Translations under genes and position numbers: made by a program
Shown here: positions 17,301 through 26,498 of the stretch, piece after piece
Layout: each line of letters starts with the position of its first letter
Numbering within the stretch: position 1 is the stretch's first letter
The notes under the pieces: model-generated
The model's database searches: none
Seen by the model: only the letters and a program-made list of their open reading frames with translations
What the model was told of the DNA's origin: nothing
From: DASQZK01 sp963732905
Lineage (GTDB): Bacteria > Bacteroidota > Bacteroidia > Bacteroidales > GCA-2748055
DNA length: 64,000 nt
Direction: 5' to 3'
Assembly (NCBI GenBank): GCA_963732905.1
Contig: CAVTBM010000008.1
Span: forward strand, 434,001-498,000

Positions 17301-20300
17301 GAAATGTTGTCAAAGAGCGGGCGTAAATTCATGGTATTGGTGCGGGCTGATGCGATAACTGATGCGAATGGAGCAATTGTGGGATTGGTAGGAATGAACA
17401 CCGACATCACTGAACATAAAAAGGCAGAAGCAATACTGCGTGAGAGCGAAACCAAAACACGGACTATCCTGGAAGCAATATCAACCGGGATTATGATTAT
17501 TGATCCGCAAACACACACCATTGTCGATGTAAATTCGGAAGCCATAAGGTTGATCGGGGAAGGGAAAGAAAAAATTATCGGCAGTATGTGCAACCAATTC
17601 ATTTGCCAGGAGGAAAATGGAAAATGCCCGATTACAGATATGGGGCAACTGATAGATAACTCTGAACAGGTATTGATAAACAAAGATGGTGTACGGGTTC
17701 CAATTTTAAAAACAGTAACACAAATAAATTTAGGAGGACAAAAACTGCTTCTTGAGAATTTTACCGATATCACCGGGCGCAAACTTGCTGAAGAAAAAAT
17801 TAATAAAAGCGAATACCGCTTCCGCAATTTATTTGAAAATTCAGGAATAGCTATTTGGGAGGCCGATCTTTCGGAGGTAAGAAAATCTATCAATCAAATA
17901 AAAGAGAGCGGTATCCGTGATTTTCGACTGTACTTCGACCAACATATGGGTGAAGTGATCAAGTGTACTTCAATGGTCAAATTACTTGATGCGAATAAAG
18001 AAATATTAAGTTTGGTACAAGCTAAAAGTAAAAAAAAGGTACTTAATAATTTATCCGATTTTTTCATTGAAGAATCATTTGGGGCGGTCAAGGAAGTATT
18101 AATTGGGCTCGCGGAGGGAAATTTAAGATTGGACGGAGAAATCCCACTCAAAATATTAACCGGTGAAATAAAACAGGTCCTTTTCCAGCTTTCAATTGTC
18201 CCCGGAGAAGAAGATACTTGGGCACAAGGATTAATTAGTTTTATCGATATAACAGAGAAGAAAAAAACGGAGCAGGCACTCAGGGAAAGTGAAAAGCATT
18301 TACAGGAGATATTGGAAAACGTTGATGCCGTATTTTACATGATGTCCGGTAAAACCGGCGAGATTGTTTATATCAACTCTGCATATGAAAAAATTTGGGA
18401 ACGCCCGGTTGCCGGGATTAAAAAAAATCCGGAAATATGGCTTGATGCGGTTCATCCTGAAGACGTTAATTCAGCAAAAGATTTATTTGAAAAGGGAAGC
18501 GGTGAATTGCACTACCGGATCATACTGCCTGATGGGACAATTCGATGGATTTGGGACAGGATGTTCCCCATCCTGGATGAAAAAGGTGAAATCCAATACT
18601 TATGCGGAATGGCGGCAGATATCACCGAGCGCAAGCTTTATGAAGCAGAAATACTCAGAAGTGAACTCAACTACCGGAATTTATTTGAAAATGCCGGAAT
18701 TGCTATTTGGGAGGAAGATCTTTCGGATGTAAGAAATTATATCGGGAAATTAAAAGAAACCGGTATTCACGATTTTCGTTTGTATTTCGATAAACGCATC
18801 GATGAAGTGATTAAGTGTGCTTCACTGGTGAAGCTACTTGATGTTAACAATGAAGTGCTTAATGTAGTAAAAGCAAAAAGTAAGGAGGAAGTAATAAGAA
18901 GTCTGCCTGCTTTTTTTATTGAAGAATCATTGCCTGCGGCGAAAGAAGAACTAATTGCTTTGGCAGAAGGGGAAATGAGAATTGACGGTGAGATACCAAT
19001 AAAAATAATGAACGGTGAAATAAAGCAGGTTCTTTTCCAGCTTACCATTGTTCCGGGGTATGAAGAGACCTGGGCAAAAGCATTATTTTCATTCATTGAT
19101 ATTACCGAACGAAAACAAATTGAAGAATCGCTCCGACTTTTCAAAACGCTGCTTGATAAGTCAAATGATGCTATTGAGGTTATTGATATGGAAACGGGTC
19201 AGTTTATTGATGTAAATGAGAGGGCATGTGCTGATCTTGGTTTTAGCCGAAATGAACTTTTAAAAATGAAAGTATTTGATATCGATCCAAATCAAACACC
19301 GGAAAGTTTCCAATCATTAATGGATGGATTTCATCATTCAAAATCAACGATTTTTGAAACGTTACACCGCCATAGAGATGGTTCCGTATTCCCGGTTGAG
19401 GTGAATGTGACAGCAGTGAAACTTCAAAAAATGTACACCATTGCCATCGTACGGGATATTACCGAGCGCAAACTAGCAGATAAAAAATTAGCGGCATCAG
19501 AGGAAAGATATAAGTTGCTTTTTGAAAGCGCTGCGGAAGGAATACTGGTTGTTGATGTTGAAACTCAAGTACTAAAACTTGTAAACAAAGCGGCATGCCA
19601 AATGTTCGGATACACCGAACAAGAGATTACCGGACTGAGTATTTCGAACCTGCATCCGGTCGAATATCTCAAAGACCTAATTTCTGTATTCAAATCCCAG
19701 GCTCAGGGGAGCGGCCCCGTATCCGGAGAAGTGCCATGTAAAAGAAAAGACGGCACATTATTCTTTGCAAACGTTTATAGTGTAACCGCCTTAATAGATG
19801 ACAGGAAACACAGCATCGGCTTTTTTACTGACGTAACGGCACAAAAAGAAGCCAATGCAAAAATAGAATTATTCCGTACATTGATTGAACAATCAAACGA
19901 TGCAATTGAACTTATTGACCTTAATACGGGCCGCTTCCTGGATTGTAACGAAAATGCATTTCAGTCTCTTGGTTATACCCGCGAAGAATTTCTCTCCTTG
20001 AAGTTATATGATATCGATCCAACTTTAACAGAAGACAATTATCCTGAACGTATAGGATTGATGCGTAATTCAAACAATAAACTAATAGAAGGTATCCATC
20101 GCCGAAAGGATGGATCTGAATTTGCTGCTGAAATTAACAGTAAATATGTAAAGATAGAACGTGAGTATGTCGTTGCGGTAGTTCGCGATATCACGGAACG
20201 CAAACGGATTGATAAAGAATTAATTGCTGCTAAGGAAAAGGCAGAGGAGAGTGACCGGCTAAAATCCTCCTTCCTGGCCAATATGTCCCATGAGATCCGT

Positions 20301-21398
20301 ACACCCATGAACGGTATTCTTGGTTTTACCAGCCTGTTAAAAACACCATTGCTGACCGGAGAGAAACAACATCAATATATCGATATCATTGAGAAAAGCG
20401 GCGTCCGTATGCTCAATATCATTAACGACATTATAAGTATCTCAAAAGTAGAAGCTGGGCAAACGGAAACAATCCTTTCAGATATAAGTGTAAATGAACT
20501 GATTACGTATATTTATGATTTTTTCAGGCCGGAAGCTGAACAGAAAAAATTGTTAGTCTTCTTTAAAAATTCGCTGCCGGAAAATGAAGCTATTATTAGA
20601 ACAGACAGGGAAAAAGTCATTGCGGTACTTACAAATCTGGTTAAAAATGCCATAAAGTTTACTTTGACGGGCTCTATTGAATTTGGCTATTATAAAACGG
20701 GCAATTTCCTTGAATTTTATGTAAAAGATACGGGTATTGGCATTCCCCCGGAACAATATGAATTCATTTTTGACAGGTTCAGGCAGGGCAGCGAGACACT
20801 AACCCGAAATTTCGAAGGATCAGGGTTGGGATTGTCTATTGCTAAAGCCTACATAAAAATGCTTGGTGGCGAAATTTGGGTGGAAAGTAATTCAGATTCG
20901 CACCTGCCTACTTTGAATCGGAATGAAAAAGGCTCCACATTCTATTTTACTCTTCCCTATAACAAAATACTTGATATGAAAACAGATGAAAGAAATGACA
21001 TACCGATAAATACAGTAGAGAAGCAAACTGAAAAACTTAAAATACTCATAGCCGAAGATGACGAAATATCAGAACTACTCATGTATATTACAGTCGAAGA
21101 AATCAGTAAAAAGATTATAAAAGTCAATACCGGGCTTAAAGCAGTTGAAGCCTGCCGCAATAATCCTGACCTTGATATCGTGCTGATGGATATCAAAATG
21201 CCGGAAATGGACGGGTATGAAGCCACCAGGCAAATTCGTCGGTTTAACAATGAAGTTATTATTATCGCTCAAACTGCTTATGGACTTACTGGTGACAGGG
21301 AAATGGCAATAGAAGCAGGTTGTAATGACTACATTTCAAAACCCGTTAAGAAGGAGTTATTGATTGGAATGATCAAAAAACATTTAAACAGGAATTAA
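14349..21398 (+). CDS. Giant hybrid sensor histidine kinase with 15 PAS domains and receiver
   Basis: About 2349 residues from ATG 14349; an in-frame TTG at 14337 is possible but less likely. There is no signal peptide or membrane helix, so it is a cytoplasmic sensor. Fifteen PAS/PAC units end at DITE[RK]K-like motifs near residues 138, 266, 391, 512, 635, 762, 897, 1018, 1138, 1298, 1422, 1582, 1701, 1826 and 1945. The HisKA box MSHEIRTPMNG has His1981. HATPase follows, with NLVKNAIKFT, DTGIGIPPEQ and GSGLGLSIAK. A receiver closes the protein (AEDDE, phosphoacceptor Asp2281 in VLMDIKMPEMDG, Lys2331). Units 10 and 12 are near-copies of each other and longer than usual. The partner regulator is not in the window. 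It may sense redox, light or ligands; this is unknown. Confidence 0.97.
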   Translation: MKGSVTHKPDGVQGKRQKGQSLKEALTASETRYRRLFESAKDGILILDFDSEEIIDANPFMVNITGLSLEEIQGKKLWEIGCAENKAHSKRAFTSLKANGYIRFEDMPILNQNGNITEVEIVSNVYSENNHKVIQSNIRDITENKLAYNKLHESELRFKQVSESANEWIWEVDINGMYTYVNPIVKELLGYQPEELTGKKYFYDFFEPEKKEELKQDVFEAFKRKESVRDLTNCNIHKDGRKVFLSTTGFPILDKNNKLIGYRGVNVDITEHKHFVETLKSNEQKFTALAEQSPNLIFINFNGRYVYVNKKCVDALGYSKEEFYSDDFNFLNVIADEYKELTRENNSKHEQGIEIEPHDYALIAKNGKRLDVILSINLIDYADGKASMGTAMDITERKRVEAVLSQSERKTRALLDAIPDLIFRVDREGTFLDYKADKADLYSQSGETIIGKKNRDITPPEFADLIDRYIRKTLDSGEIQEFEYQMTVPNRGMSDFEARMVVSGKDEVIAFVRDITERKLAELKIKESEEKYKTLFKNVPIGIGVTDLAGNLVSFNDAILEPGGYSRDDLIRIGKVENIYYNLSDRETLIPLLKEKGTITQHPVKFRRKDGSPYDTLLTLSLVYINECPMIMAAIEDITEKKIVENKLKRSEEQLKEAQSVAQIGSWELDLAKNTGTMSDEMYKILNLNSSIDITIENFLEVPIPEDREMVRENVMNSLKAHEPANFDFRTIALNGEIRWIHERSKVEVDDKGNPSHVFGTSQDITNRKLAELKLKENEARLTDAMKIAELSTWEYNFVLDQFTFTDQSFSLFNTTAEHEGGYIMSSGQFAQKYIYPDDRAMIEKEMRKALETPDPAYTSQMEYRVIYANGEHGYFAANIRIEKDADNRTVKALGVNQDITKRKRMEEKLLQINKAVESSSEAICISDLQGHHLYHNGAFTEMFGYATEEIEAAGGGQTVYADKDIAREVFDITAGGGSWNGEVEMLSKSGRKFMVLVRADAITDANGAIVGLVGMNTDITEHKKAEAILRESETKTRTILEAISTGIMIIDPQTHTIVDVNSEAIRLIGEGKEKIIGSMCNQFICQEENGKCPITDMGQLIDNSEQVLINKDGVRVPILKTVTQINLGGQKLLLENFTDITGRKLAEEKINKSEYRFRNLFENSGIAIWEADLSEVRKSINQIKESGIRDFRLYFDQHMGEVIKCTSMVKLLDANKEILSLVQAKSKKKVLNNLSDFFIEESFGAVKEVLIGLAEGNLRLDGEIPLKILTGEIKQVLFQLSIVPGEEDTWAQGLISFIDITEKKKTEQALRESEKHLQEILENVDAVFYMMSGKTGEIVYINSAYEKIWERPVAGIKKNPEIWLDAVHPEDVNSAKDLFEKGSGELHYRIILPDGTIRWIWDRMFPILDEKGEIQYLCGMAADITERKLYEAEILRSELNYRNLFENAGIAIWEEDLSDVRNYIGKLKETGIHDFRLYFDKRIDEVIKCASLVKLLDVNNEVLNVVKAKSKEEVIRSLPAFFIEESLPAAKEELIALAEGEMRIDGEIPIKIMNGEIKQVLFQLTIVPGYEETWAKALFSFIDITERKQIEESLRLFKTLLDKSNDAIEVIDMETGQFIDVNERACADLGFSRNELLKMKVFDIDPNQTPESFQSLMDGFHHSKSTIFETLHRHRDGSVFPVEVNVTAVKLQKMYTIAIVRDITERKLADKKLAASEERYKLLFESAAEGILVVDVETQVLKLVNKAACQMFGYTEQEITGLSISNLHPVEYLKDLISVFKSQAQGSGPVSGEVPCKRKDGTLFFANVYSVTALIDDRKHSIGFFTDVTAQKEANAKIELFRTLIEQSNDAIELIDLNTGRFLDCNENAFQSLGYTREEFLSLKLYDIDPTLTEDNYPERIGLMRNSNNKLIEGIHRRKDGSEFAAEINSKYVKIEREYVVAVVRDITERKRIDKELIAAKEKAEESDRLKSSFLANMSHEIRTPMNGILGFTSLLKTPLLTGEKQHQYIDIIEKSGVRMLNIINDIISISKVEAGQTETILSDISVNELITYIYDFFRPEAEQKKLLVFFKNSLPENEAIIRTDREKVIAVLTNLVKNAIKFTLTGSIEFGYYKTGNFLEFYVKDTGIGIPPEQYEFIFDRFRQGSETLTRNFEGSGLGLSIAKAYIKMLGGEIWVESNSDSHLPTLNRNEKGSTFYFTLPYNKILDMKTDERNDIPINTVEKQTEKLKILIAEDDEISELLMYITVEEISKKIIKVNTGLKAVEACRNNPDLDIVLMDIKMPEMDGYEATRQIRRFNNEVIIIAQTAYGLTGDREMAIEAGCNDYISKPVKKELLIGMIKKHLNRN

Positions 21399-21440
21399 GA
21401 ATCTGTTTGTTACAGTTCAATTTCAAGCTTCTACAATATT

Positions 21441-21460
21441 CAGGTTCCTGGAGGAACCTG
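21441..21460. terminator. Perfect hairpin after the PAS kinase gene
   Basis: CAGGTTCC and GGAACCTG form an 8-bp stem with a TGGA loop, 42 nt after the kinase stop. It is followed by an A-run, not a T-run, on the plus strand, so it may be a processing or weak termination signal rather than a classic intrinsic terminator. Confidence 0.5.
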
Positions 21461-21466
21461 AAAAAA

Positions 21467-21532
21467 TGTAAAAATGATGTAACTAATTATCGAAATTATG
21501 TATTAGTTTTTTTAATAATGGGTTCCATTTTG
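21467..21532 (+). promoter_or_regulatory. Composite regulon promoter, degenerate copy 6
   Basis: TGTAAAAATGATGTAA at 21467 (13 of 16 match), TTATGTAT at 21496 (+29) and CCATTTTG at 21525 (+58). All three parts keep the expected spacing but have drifted. It could give a long leader (about 380 nt) to the GH130 gene or be a decayed copy. From 21533 to the GH130 start only AT-rich DNA is seen, with a separate -7-like TACCTTTA at 21893. Confidence 0.5.
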
Positions 21533-21922
21533 ACTTACTAAGCATCCATATCGATTCTTTTCGATATTCCTTTTCATTTTTCCGTTTCTCACGGATAGAG
21601 GGTCCCCTATCGCGCTGATTGTGACAAACGCTAATTTGCAGCCGGCCTCTTTTACCGCAAGATTCAAATCTTTGGGAATGTTTAGATCAGTCATTTGCCT
21701 GTTCAATACAGAAAAATATAGAGCAGCTTTTGCTTTTCGCCCGACAGTGGGTTAATTTGAAAAATTGAAATATTAAAAAATATCTGATTGATTTTTCAAC
21801 TTTGAATTTTTTGAAATCAATTATTTTAAACAACCGACTTTATATTTCAAGATTATAAATTACTATAAACTCATTACTTTGTATTTAACTGCTACCTTTA
21901 GAGAATACAAATTTATTTTAGG

Positions 21923-23395
21923 ATGCAAGTTTCAGTCCATAGAAAAAATATAAGATTCGAGCCCGATCCCAGCCGGGTAATAGCCCGTTTTCTGTTTACA
22001 GATGATGCAAGAGCCTTGAATACCATACGTTTTGTGCTGGAAATGCCTGACAAGGAAATTTCGTTTGCGCTAAATCAAACGCTGAGGGATTATTCGATGC
22101 GCCATCGGAACATTTCAAAAATATTTGAGAAACACTTTAACAAAATTTCCTATTTACTCTCAAAATTGAATAAAGAGCCGAATGATATTGATTATTCAAA
22201 AAAAATTCTCATTGGTTCTTATTTCACAATGGAATATTCTATTGAATCTGCAGCTTTCTTTAATCCTTCCATGGTTGACCATCCTGATCAGTCTGAAATA
22301 GGGCCCGGCTCTAAAAGGGTGATCATGAGTTTCAGGGCTACCGGCGAAGGGCATATTTCATCTATTGTGTTCAGAACCGGCATTCTCGATAAAGCCAACA
22401 ATTTTGACCTTGAGCCTGTTGGTCATATGCTGGAAGAGGCTGAACACATTCGGCGACATACTTACGATAAAACATCGTTTGCCCTTAAACTGGATGAAAT
22501 GCAGGAAGTCCACAGAATTATCCCGCCTGAATTAATCCTGGATAAATTAAAGGACGAATTTTCTTACGACGAACTGTTTAAATGCATTGAAGAGGCACGA
22601 AAGGCCATTCATTTGGCAGCAGACAAAGAATACCTTTTTAATCAAATCATCTGGCTGGCGTCGTCACATTATGAACTTCAATTTTCTTTAGACACGAATA
22701 TTTCTGAAAGGGTGATTTTTCCTGTTTCCATAAACGAAAAGAACGGTATTGAAGATGCCCGGTTTGTGAAGTTCATGGATGAAGACGATAAAATTAATTA
22801 TTATGCCACTTACACGGCATACGATGGTACCACCATTATGCCCAAATTACTTGAAACTGATGATTATTATCATTTTAGGGTAATGCCCCTTCATGGCGAG
22901 ATTGCCCGGAATAAAGGAATGGCATTATTCCCGCGGAAAGTCAAGGGAAAATACGCCATGCTATGCCGCTTGGATGGTTTTAATAATTACATTGCCTTTT
23001 CCGATAATATTACCCTGTGGCGTGAGGCTAAAATGTTGCAAAAACCAAAATACGCCTGGGAGCTAATTCAAATTGGTAACTGCGGCTCCCCTATTGAAAC
23101 AGAAGAAGGCTGGTTAGTATTAACTCATGGCGTAGGACCCATGCGCGAGTATGCTATAGGTGCATCTCTGTTCGATCTTGATAATCCTGAAAAGGAAATA
23201 GGAAGATCAAAAACTCCGCTTTTAATCCCAAACTCCAAGGAAAGAGAAGGCTATGTCCCCAATGTTGTATATTCTTGCGGTTCAATGATACATAACGAAG
23301 ATCTGATCATTCCTTATGCTATGTCTGATTATTCTTCTACCTATGCTTCAGTAAATTTAAAAGAACTTCTGAACGAGTTAAAGAACTCTAAATAG
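21923..23395 (+). CDS. GH130 family glycoside phosphorylase/hydrolase
   Basis: 490 residues. The C-terminal two thirds show the GH130 five-bladed propeller pattern: NGIEDARFVKF (Asp278 is the candidate general acid; the usual motif is GIEDPR), YATYTAYDG, RNKGMALFPRKVKGKYAMLCR, NCGSPIETEEGWLVLTHGVG and VYSCGSMIHNEDLIIPYAMSD. The N-terminal ~200 residues are a helical extension, as in longer GH130 members. GH130 enzymes act on beta-mannosides, often as mannosyl phosphorylases releasing mannose-1-phosphate. There is no signal peptide, so it is cytoplasmic. Pro is replaced by Ala in the IEDPR box. A decayed partial copy lies at 1011-1300. The next genes encode a phosphoketolase and a GT4/six-hairpin fusion. 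Confidence 0.9.
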   Translation: MQVSVHRKNIRFEPDPSRVIARFLFTDDARALNTIRFVLEMPDKEISFALNQTLRDYSMRHRNISKIFEKHFNKISYLLSKLNKEPNDIDYSKKILIGSYFTMEYSIESAAFFNPSMVDHPDQSEIGPGSKRVIMSFRATGEGHISSIVFRTGILDKANNFDLEPVGHMLEEAEHIRRHTYDKTSFALKLDEMQEVHRIIPPELILDKLKDEFSYDELFKCIEEARKAIHLAADKEYLFNQIIWLASSHYELQFSLDTNISERVIFPVSINEKNGIEDARFVKFMDEDDKINYYATYTAYDGTTIMPKLLETDDYYHFRVMPLHGEIARNKGMALFPRKVKGKYAMLCRLDGFNNYIAFSDNITLWREAKMLQKPKYAWELIQIGNCGSPIETEEGWLVLTHGVGPMREYAIGASLFDLDNPEKEIGRSKTPLLIPNSKEREGYVPNVVYSCGSMIHNEDLIIPYAMSDYSSTYASVNLKELLNELKNSK

Positions 23396-23961
23396 CATAA
23401 AGAACACCCTAAAATCAATCCATTTCTTCCAGTTTCATTTCGTCCTGACCTGCCAGAATCAGCCTTTGCGCAGTAACCACCATCTGTGGTCCTTGTCAGA
23501 GAATGTGTGAATGTGGCAATTCCTTTACAGAGCTGTGTACCGTAGGCACATTTATTAAATTGTTCAAATTCAATAAAAAATCCGGCCAGCATCAGAAAAT
23601 GAAATGACAAAAAATCGGACAAAAAAGCCTGCTTATCATTTTTTGCCGATAGCATTAAAGGTGGAAAATCAATAATCCAGGAGAAGACACGCAATAACAA
23701 AACAAAAGGGAAAGATTGTGGTTACAGCTAAAGTGCAACGGTGGTTACATAACATCGTGCATCCGACTAAGGTCTGATGACAATACCGGATTTTTCAGAT
23801 GTTTCGGTTCCCCTGGAAACAAATCCAATAATACGGTCATTTCAAAGGATCCCGGTAAAGCAAGTGGTGCGTTATGCATACCGATGTGGAATGGATGATA
23901 GCAAAAAAGGTCAGACAGTTGATAAATCTTACTGAAATGAAATTGGATAAATCAGAATACA
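23396..23961. other. Intergenic region with a degenerate composite element
   Basis: 566 bp without a recognised gene. A frame at 23716-23898 (60 codons) is open but resembles nothing. A degenerate composite element starts at 23504 (see separate entry). The DNA between looks like decayed coding sequence, but no parent gene was identified. Confidence 0.45.
23504..23539 (+). promoter_or_regulatory. Composite element, degenerate copy 7, upstream half only
   Basis: TGTGTGAATGTGGCAA at 23504 and CTGTGTA at 23533 keep the 29-nt spacing, but no TAnnTTTG follows at the expected place. The gene downstream is the phosphoketolase at 23962, about 420 nt away. Possibly a dead copy. Confidence 0.4.
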
Positions 23962-26385
23962 ATGAAAACTAAAGAAGTGTCTGAAAAGAATATTGCCTCC
24001 AAAACGAAAAGCATAGAGGCAAAGGGTAATATATTATCGCAGGAACTTTTGGAAAAGATGAATGCCTATTGGCGCGCTGCAAACTATCTGTCAGTCGGAC
24101 AGCTCTATCTGCACGACAACCCATTGCTGCGGGAACCGCTAAAGATGTCGCACGTTAAATCTATGCTGCTGGGACATTGGGGTACCACTCCGGGACAGAA
24201 TTTTATTTACGTGCATTTGAACCGAATCATAAAGAAGTACGACCTGGATATGATCTATATTTCTGGCCCTGGTCATGGTGGCCCGGCACTGGTCGGTAAC
24301 ACCTATCTGGAAGGCACCTACAGTGAGATATATCCAACTATCACACAGGATGAAGCGGGGTTGAAAAAACTGTTTACCCAGTTCTCATTTCCCGGAGGGA
24401 TTCCCAGTCATGTTTCCCCTGAATGTCCGGGATCAATTCACGAAGGTGGAGAACTTGGGTACTCACTCAGTCATGCTTTCGGGGCCGTTTTCGACAATCC
24501 CGAACTTGTCGTTGCTTGTATCGTTGGCGATGGTGAGGCGGAAACTGGACCACTGGCTACAGCCTGGCACTCCAATAAATTTCTCAATCCAATCACCGAC
24601 GGGGCCGTGTTACCCATCCTGCATCTCAACGGATATAAAATAGCCAACCCAACCGTTCTGGCCCGCATCTCAAAGGAGGAACTAGAGCAATTTCTTCAGG
24701 GCTGCGGCTGGACACCTTATTTTGTTGAAGGTGATGAACCGGAAAAGATGCACCAACTCATGGCCGTCACCTTAGAAAAGGCTGTCGAAAATATAAAGCA
24801 GATTCAACACAATGCACGGAAAAATAACGACTCAAACAGGCCGCAGTGGCCAATGATTGTATTCAATTCACCAAAGGGCTGGACCGGACCGAAAGTAGTG
24901 GATGGACTGCAAATTGAAGGCACCTTCCGGGCCCACCAGATCCCTCTTCAGGTAGATTCCGAGCATCCTGAGCATCTAAAACTCCTTGAAAACTGGATGA
25001 AAAGTTATAAGCCAGGGGAATTCTTTGACGAGAGCGGTCGTCTTTTGCCTGAGCTGGCCGAACTGGCGCCCAAAGGTGAACGAAGAATGGGCGCTAATCC
25101 ACATGCAAATGGAGGCCTGTTGTTGCACGATCTCATCATGCCCAATTTTAGAGATTACGCGGTAAATGTACCTTCGCCGGGATCCGTTCACGCAGCTGAT
25201 ACTCATGAACTTGGAAAGTTTCTTCGGGATGTGGTTGTTCTCAACCGCAAGCAACGAAATTTCCGGATCTTTGGCCCCGATGAAACGCTTTCAAACCGAC
25301 TGCATGCTGTTTTTGAGGCCACCAACCGGCAATGGGAAGCCAAAACAGTTGACAACGACGAATTTCTTGCCTCCGAAGGCCGGGTGATAGAGATGCTGAG
25401 CGAACATCAGTGCGAAGGTTGGCTTGAAGGATATTTACTCACCGGACGGCATGGATTGTTCAACTGCTACGAGGCATTTATTCACATCATCGATTCCATG
25501 TTTAACCAGCATGCCAAATGGCTGAAGGTAACCGCAGGTCTGCCATGGAGACGGGAAATAGCATCTCTGAATTACCTGCTTGCGTCGCACGTCTGGCAGC
25601 AGGCGCATAATGGCTTTACCCATCAGGATCCGGGCTTCATCGATCATGTGGTAAATAAAAAGGCTTCTATAGTACGTGTTTACCTTGCGCCCGACGCCAA
25701 CTGCTTATTGTCTGTGTGGGATCATTGTCTGAGAAGCCGTGATTATGTCAACGTCGTCGTTGCGGGAAAATATCAGGCACCTCAATGGCTGACCATGGAT
25801 GAAGCCATTGAACATTGTACCAAAGGCATAGGTGAATGGCAATGGGCCAGCAGTGATCAGGGTGCTGAACCAGATGTGGTTATGGCCTGCTGCGGCGATG
25901 TGCCAACGCTCGAGACCCTGGCCGCGGTTTCCATCCTTCGTGAACATCTTCCCGATCTTAAGATCCGGGTTATCAACGTGGTCGATTTGATGAAACTGCA
26001 ACCGGAAACAGAACATCCGCATGGATTGAGTGACCATGACTTCGATGCGTTGTTCACGAAAGACAAACCCATCGTCTTTGCTTTCCATGGTTACCCATGG
26101 TTAATTCACAGGTTAACATACCGCCGGACCAATCACGAAAACATGCATGTCCGTGGTTATAAGGAAGAAGGTACCATTACCACTTACTTTGACATGACAG
26201 TTCTGAATGATCTTGACAGATTCCACCTGGTGCTGGATGTTATAGCCCGTGTACCAAATTTGGGCCCCAGCGGTGCCAGTCTGAAAAAGATGTTACAGGA
26301 CAAACTCATTGAACACAGAATATACATTGATAAACATGGTTTGGACATGCCGGAAATTCTAAACTGGAAATGGAACCGGGAATGA
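23962..26385 (+). CDS. xfp: Phosphoketolase (xylulose-5-P/fructose-6-P)
   Basis: 807 residues, the full length of the family. ThDP-dependent phosphoketolases cleave xylulose-5-phosphate or fructose-6-phosphate with phosphate to give acetyl-phosphate plus glyceraldehyde-3- or erythrose-4-phosphate. Family motifs are all present: GHWGTTPGQNFIYVHLNR (about 73-90), GPGHGGPALVGNTYLEGTYSEIYP, GGIPSHVSPECPGSIHEGGELGYSLSHAFGA-type and the ThDP-binding VGDGEAETGPLATAWHSNKFL. GFTHQDPGFIDHV and the C-terminal HGYPWLIHRLTYRR follow. The N-terminal ~25 residues are an extra, poorly ordered start. No acetate kinase or phosphotransacetylase gene is in the window. It sits next to GH130 and the GT4 fusion, suggesting carbon from a stored or scavenged sugar enters this bypass. 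Confidence 0.96.
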   Translation: MKTKEVSEKNIASKTKSIEAKGNILSQELLEKMNAYWRAANYLSVGQLYLHDNPLLREPLKMSHVKSMLLGHWGTTPGQNFIYVHLNRIIKKYDLDMIYISGPGHGGPALVGNTYLEGTYSEIYPTITQDEAGLKKLFTQFSFPGGIPSHVSPECPGSIHEGGELGYSLSHAFGAVFDNPELVVACIVGDGEAETGPLATAWHSNKFLNPITDGAVLPILHLNGYKIANPTVLARISKEELEQFLQGCGWTPYFVEGDEPEKMHQLMAVTLEKAVENIKQIQHNARKNNDSNRPQWPMIVFNSPKGWTGPKVVDGLQIEGTFRAHQIPLQVDSEHPEHLKLLENWMKSYKPGEFFDESGRLLPELAELAPKGERRMGANPHANGGLLLHDLIMPNFRDYAVNVPSPGSVHAADTHELGKFLRDVVVLNRKQRNFRIFGPDETLSNRLHAVFEATNRQWEAKTVDNDEFLASEGRVIEMLSEHQCEGWLEGYLLTGRHGLFNCYEAFIHIIDSMFNQHAKWLKVTAGLPWRREIASLNYLLASHVWQQAHNGFTHQDPGFIDHVVNKKASIVRVYLAPDANCLLSVWDHCLRSRDYVNVVVAGKYQAPQWLTMDEAIEHCTKGIGEWQWASSDQGAEPDVVMACCGDVPTLETLAAVSILREHLPDLKIRVINVVDLMKLQPETEHPHGLSDHDFDALFTKDKPIVFAFHGYPWLIHRLTYRRTNHENMHVRGYKEEGTITTYFDMTVLNDLDRFHLVLDVIARVPNLGPSGASLKKMLQDKLIEHRIYIDKHGLDMPEILNWKWNRE

Positions 26386-26498
26386 ATAAATAGAATAACA
26401 ATCCTCATCCTCAGAAAGTGCAGGATCCACATCATGGCCCATGAAGATCTGATAGCCGCGACAAGGGAATGTTACCTGCTGATTAACACTATGGAATT

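Noticed and set aside
21512..21706. Minus-strand frame of 64 codons as a gene
   Set aside because: No family resemblance, no promoter and overlap with the degenerate composite element.
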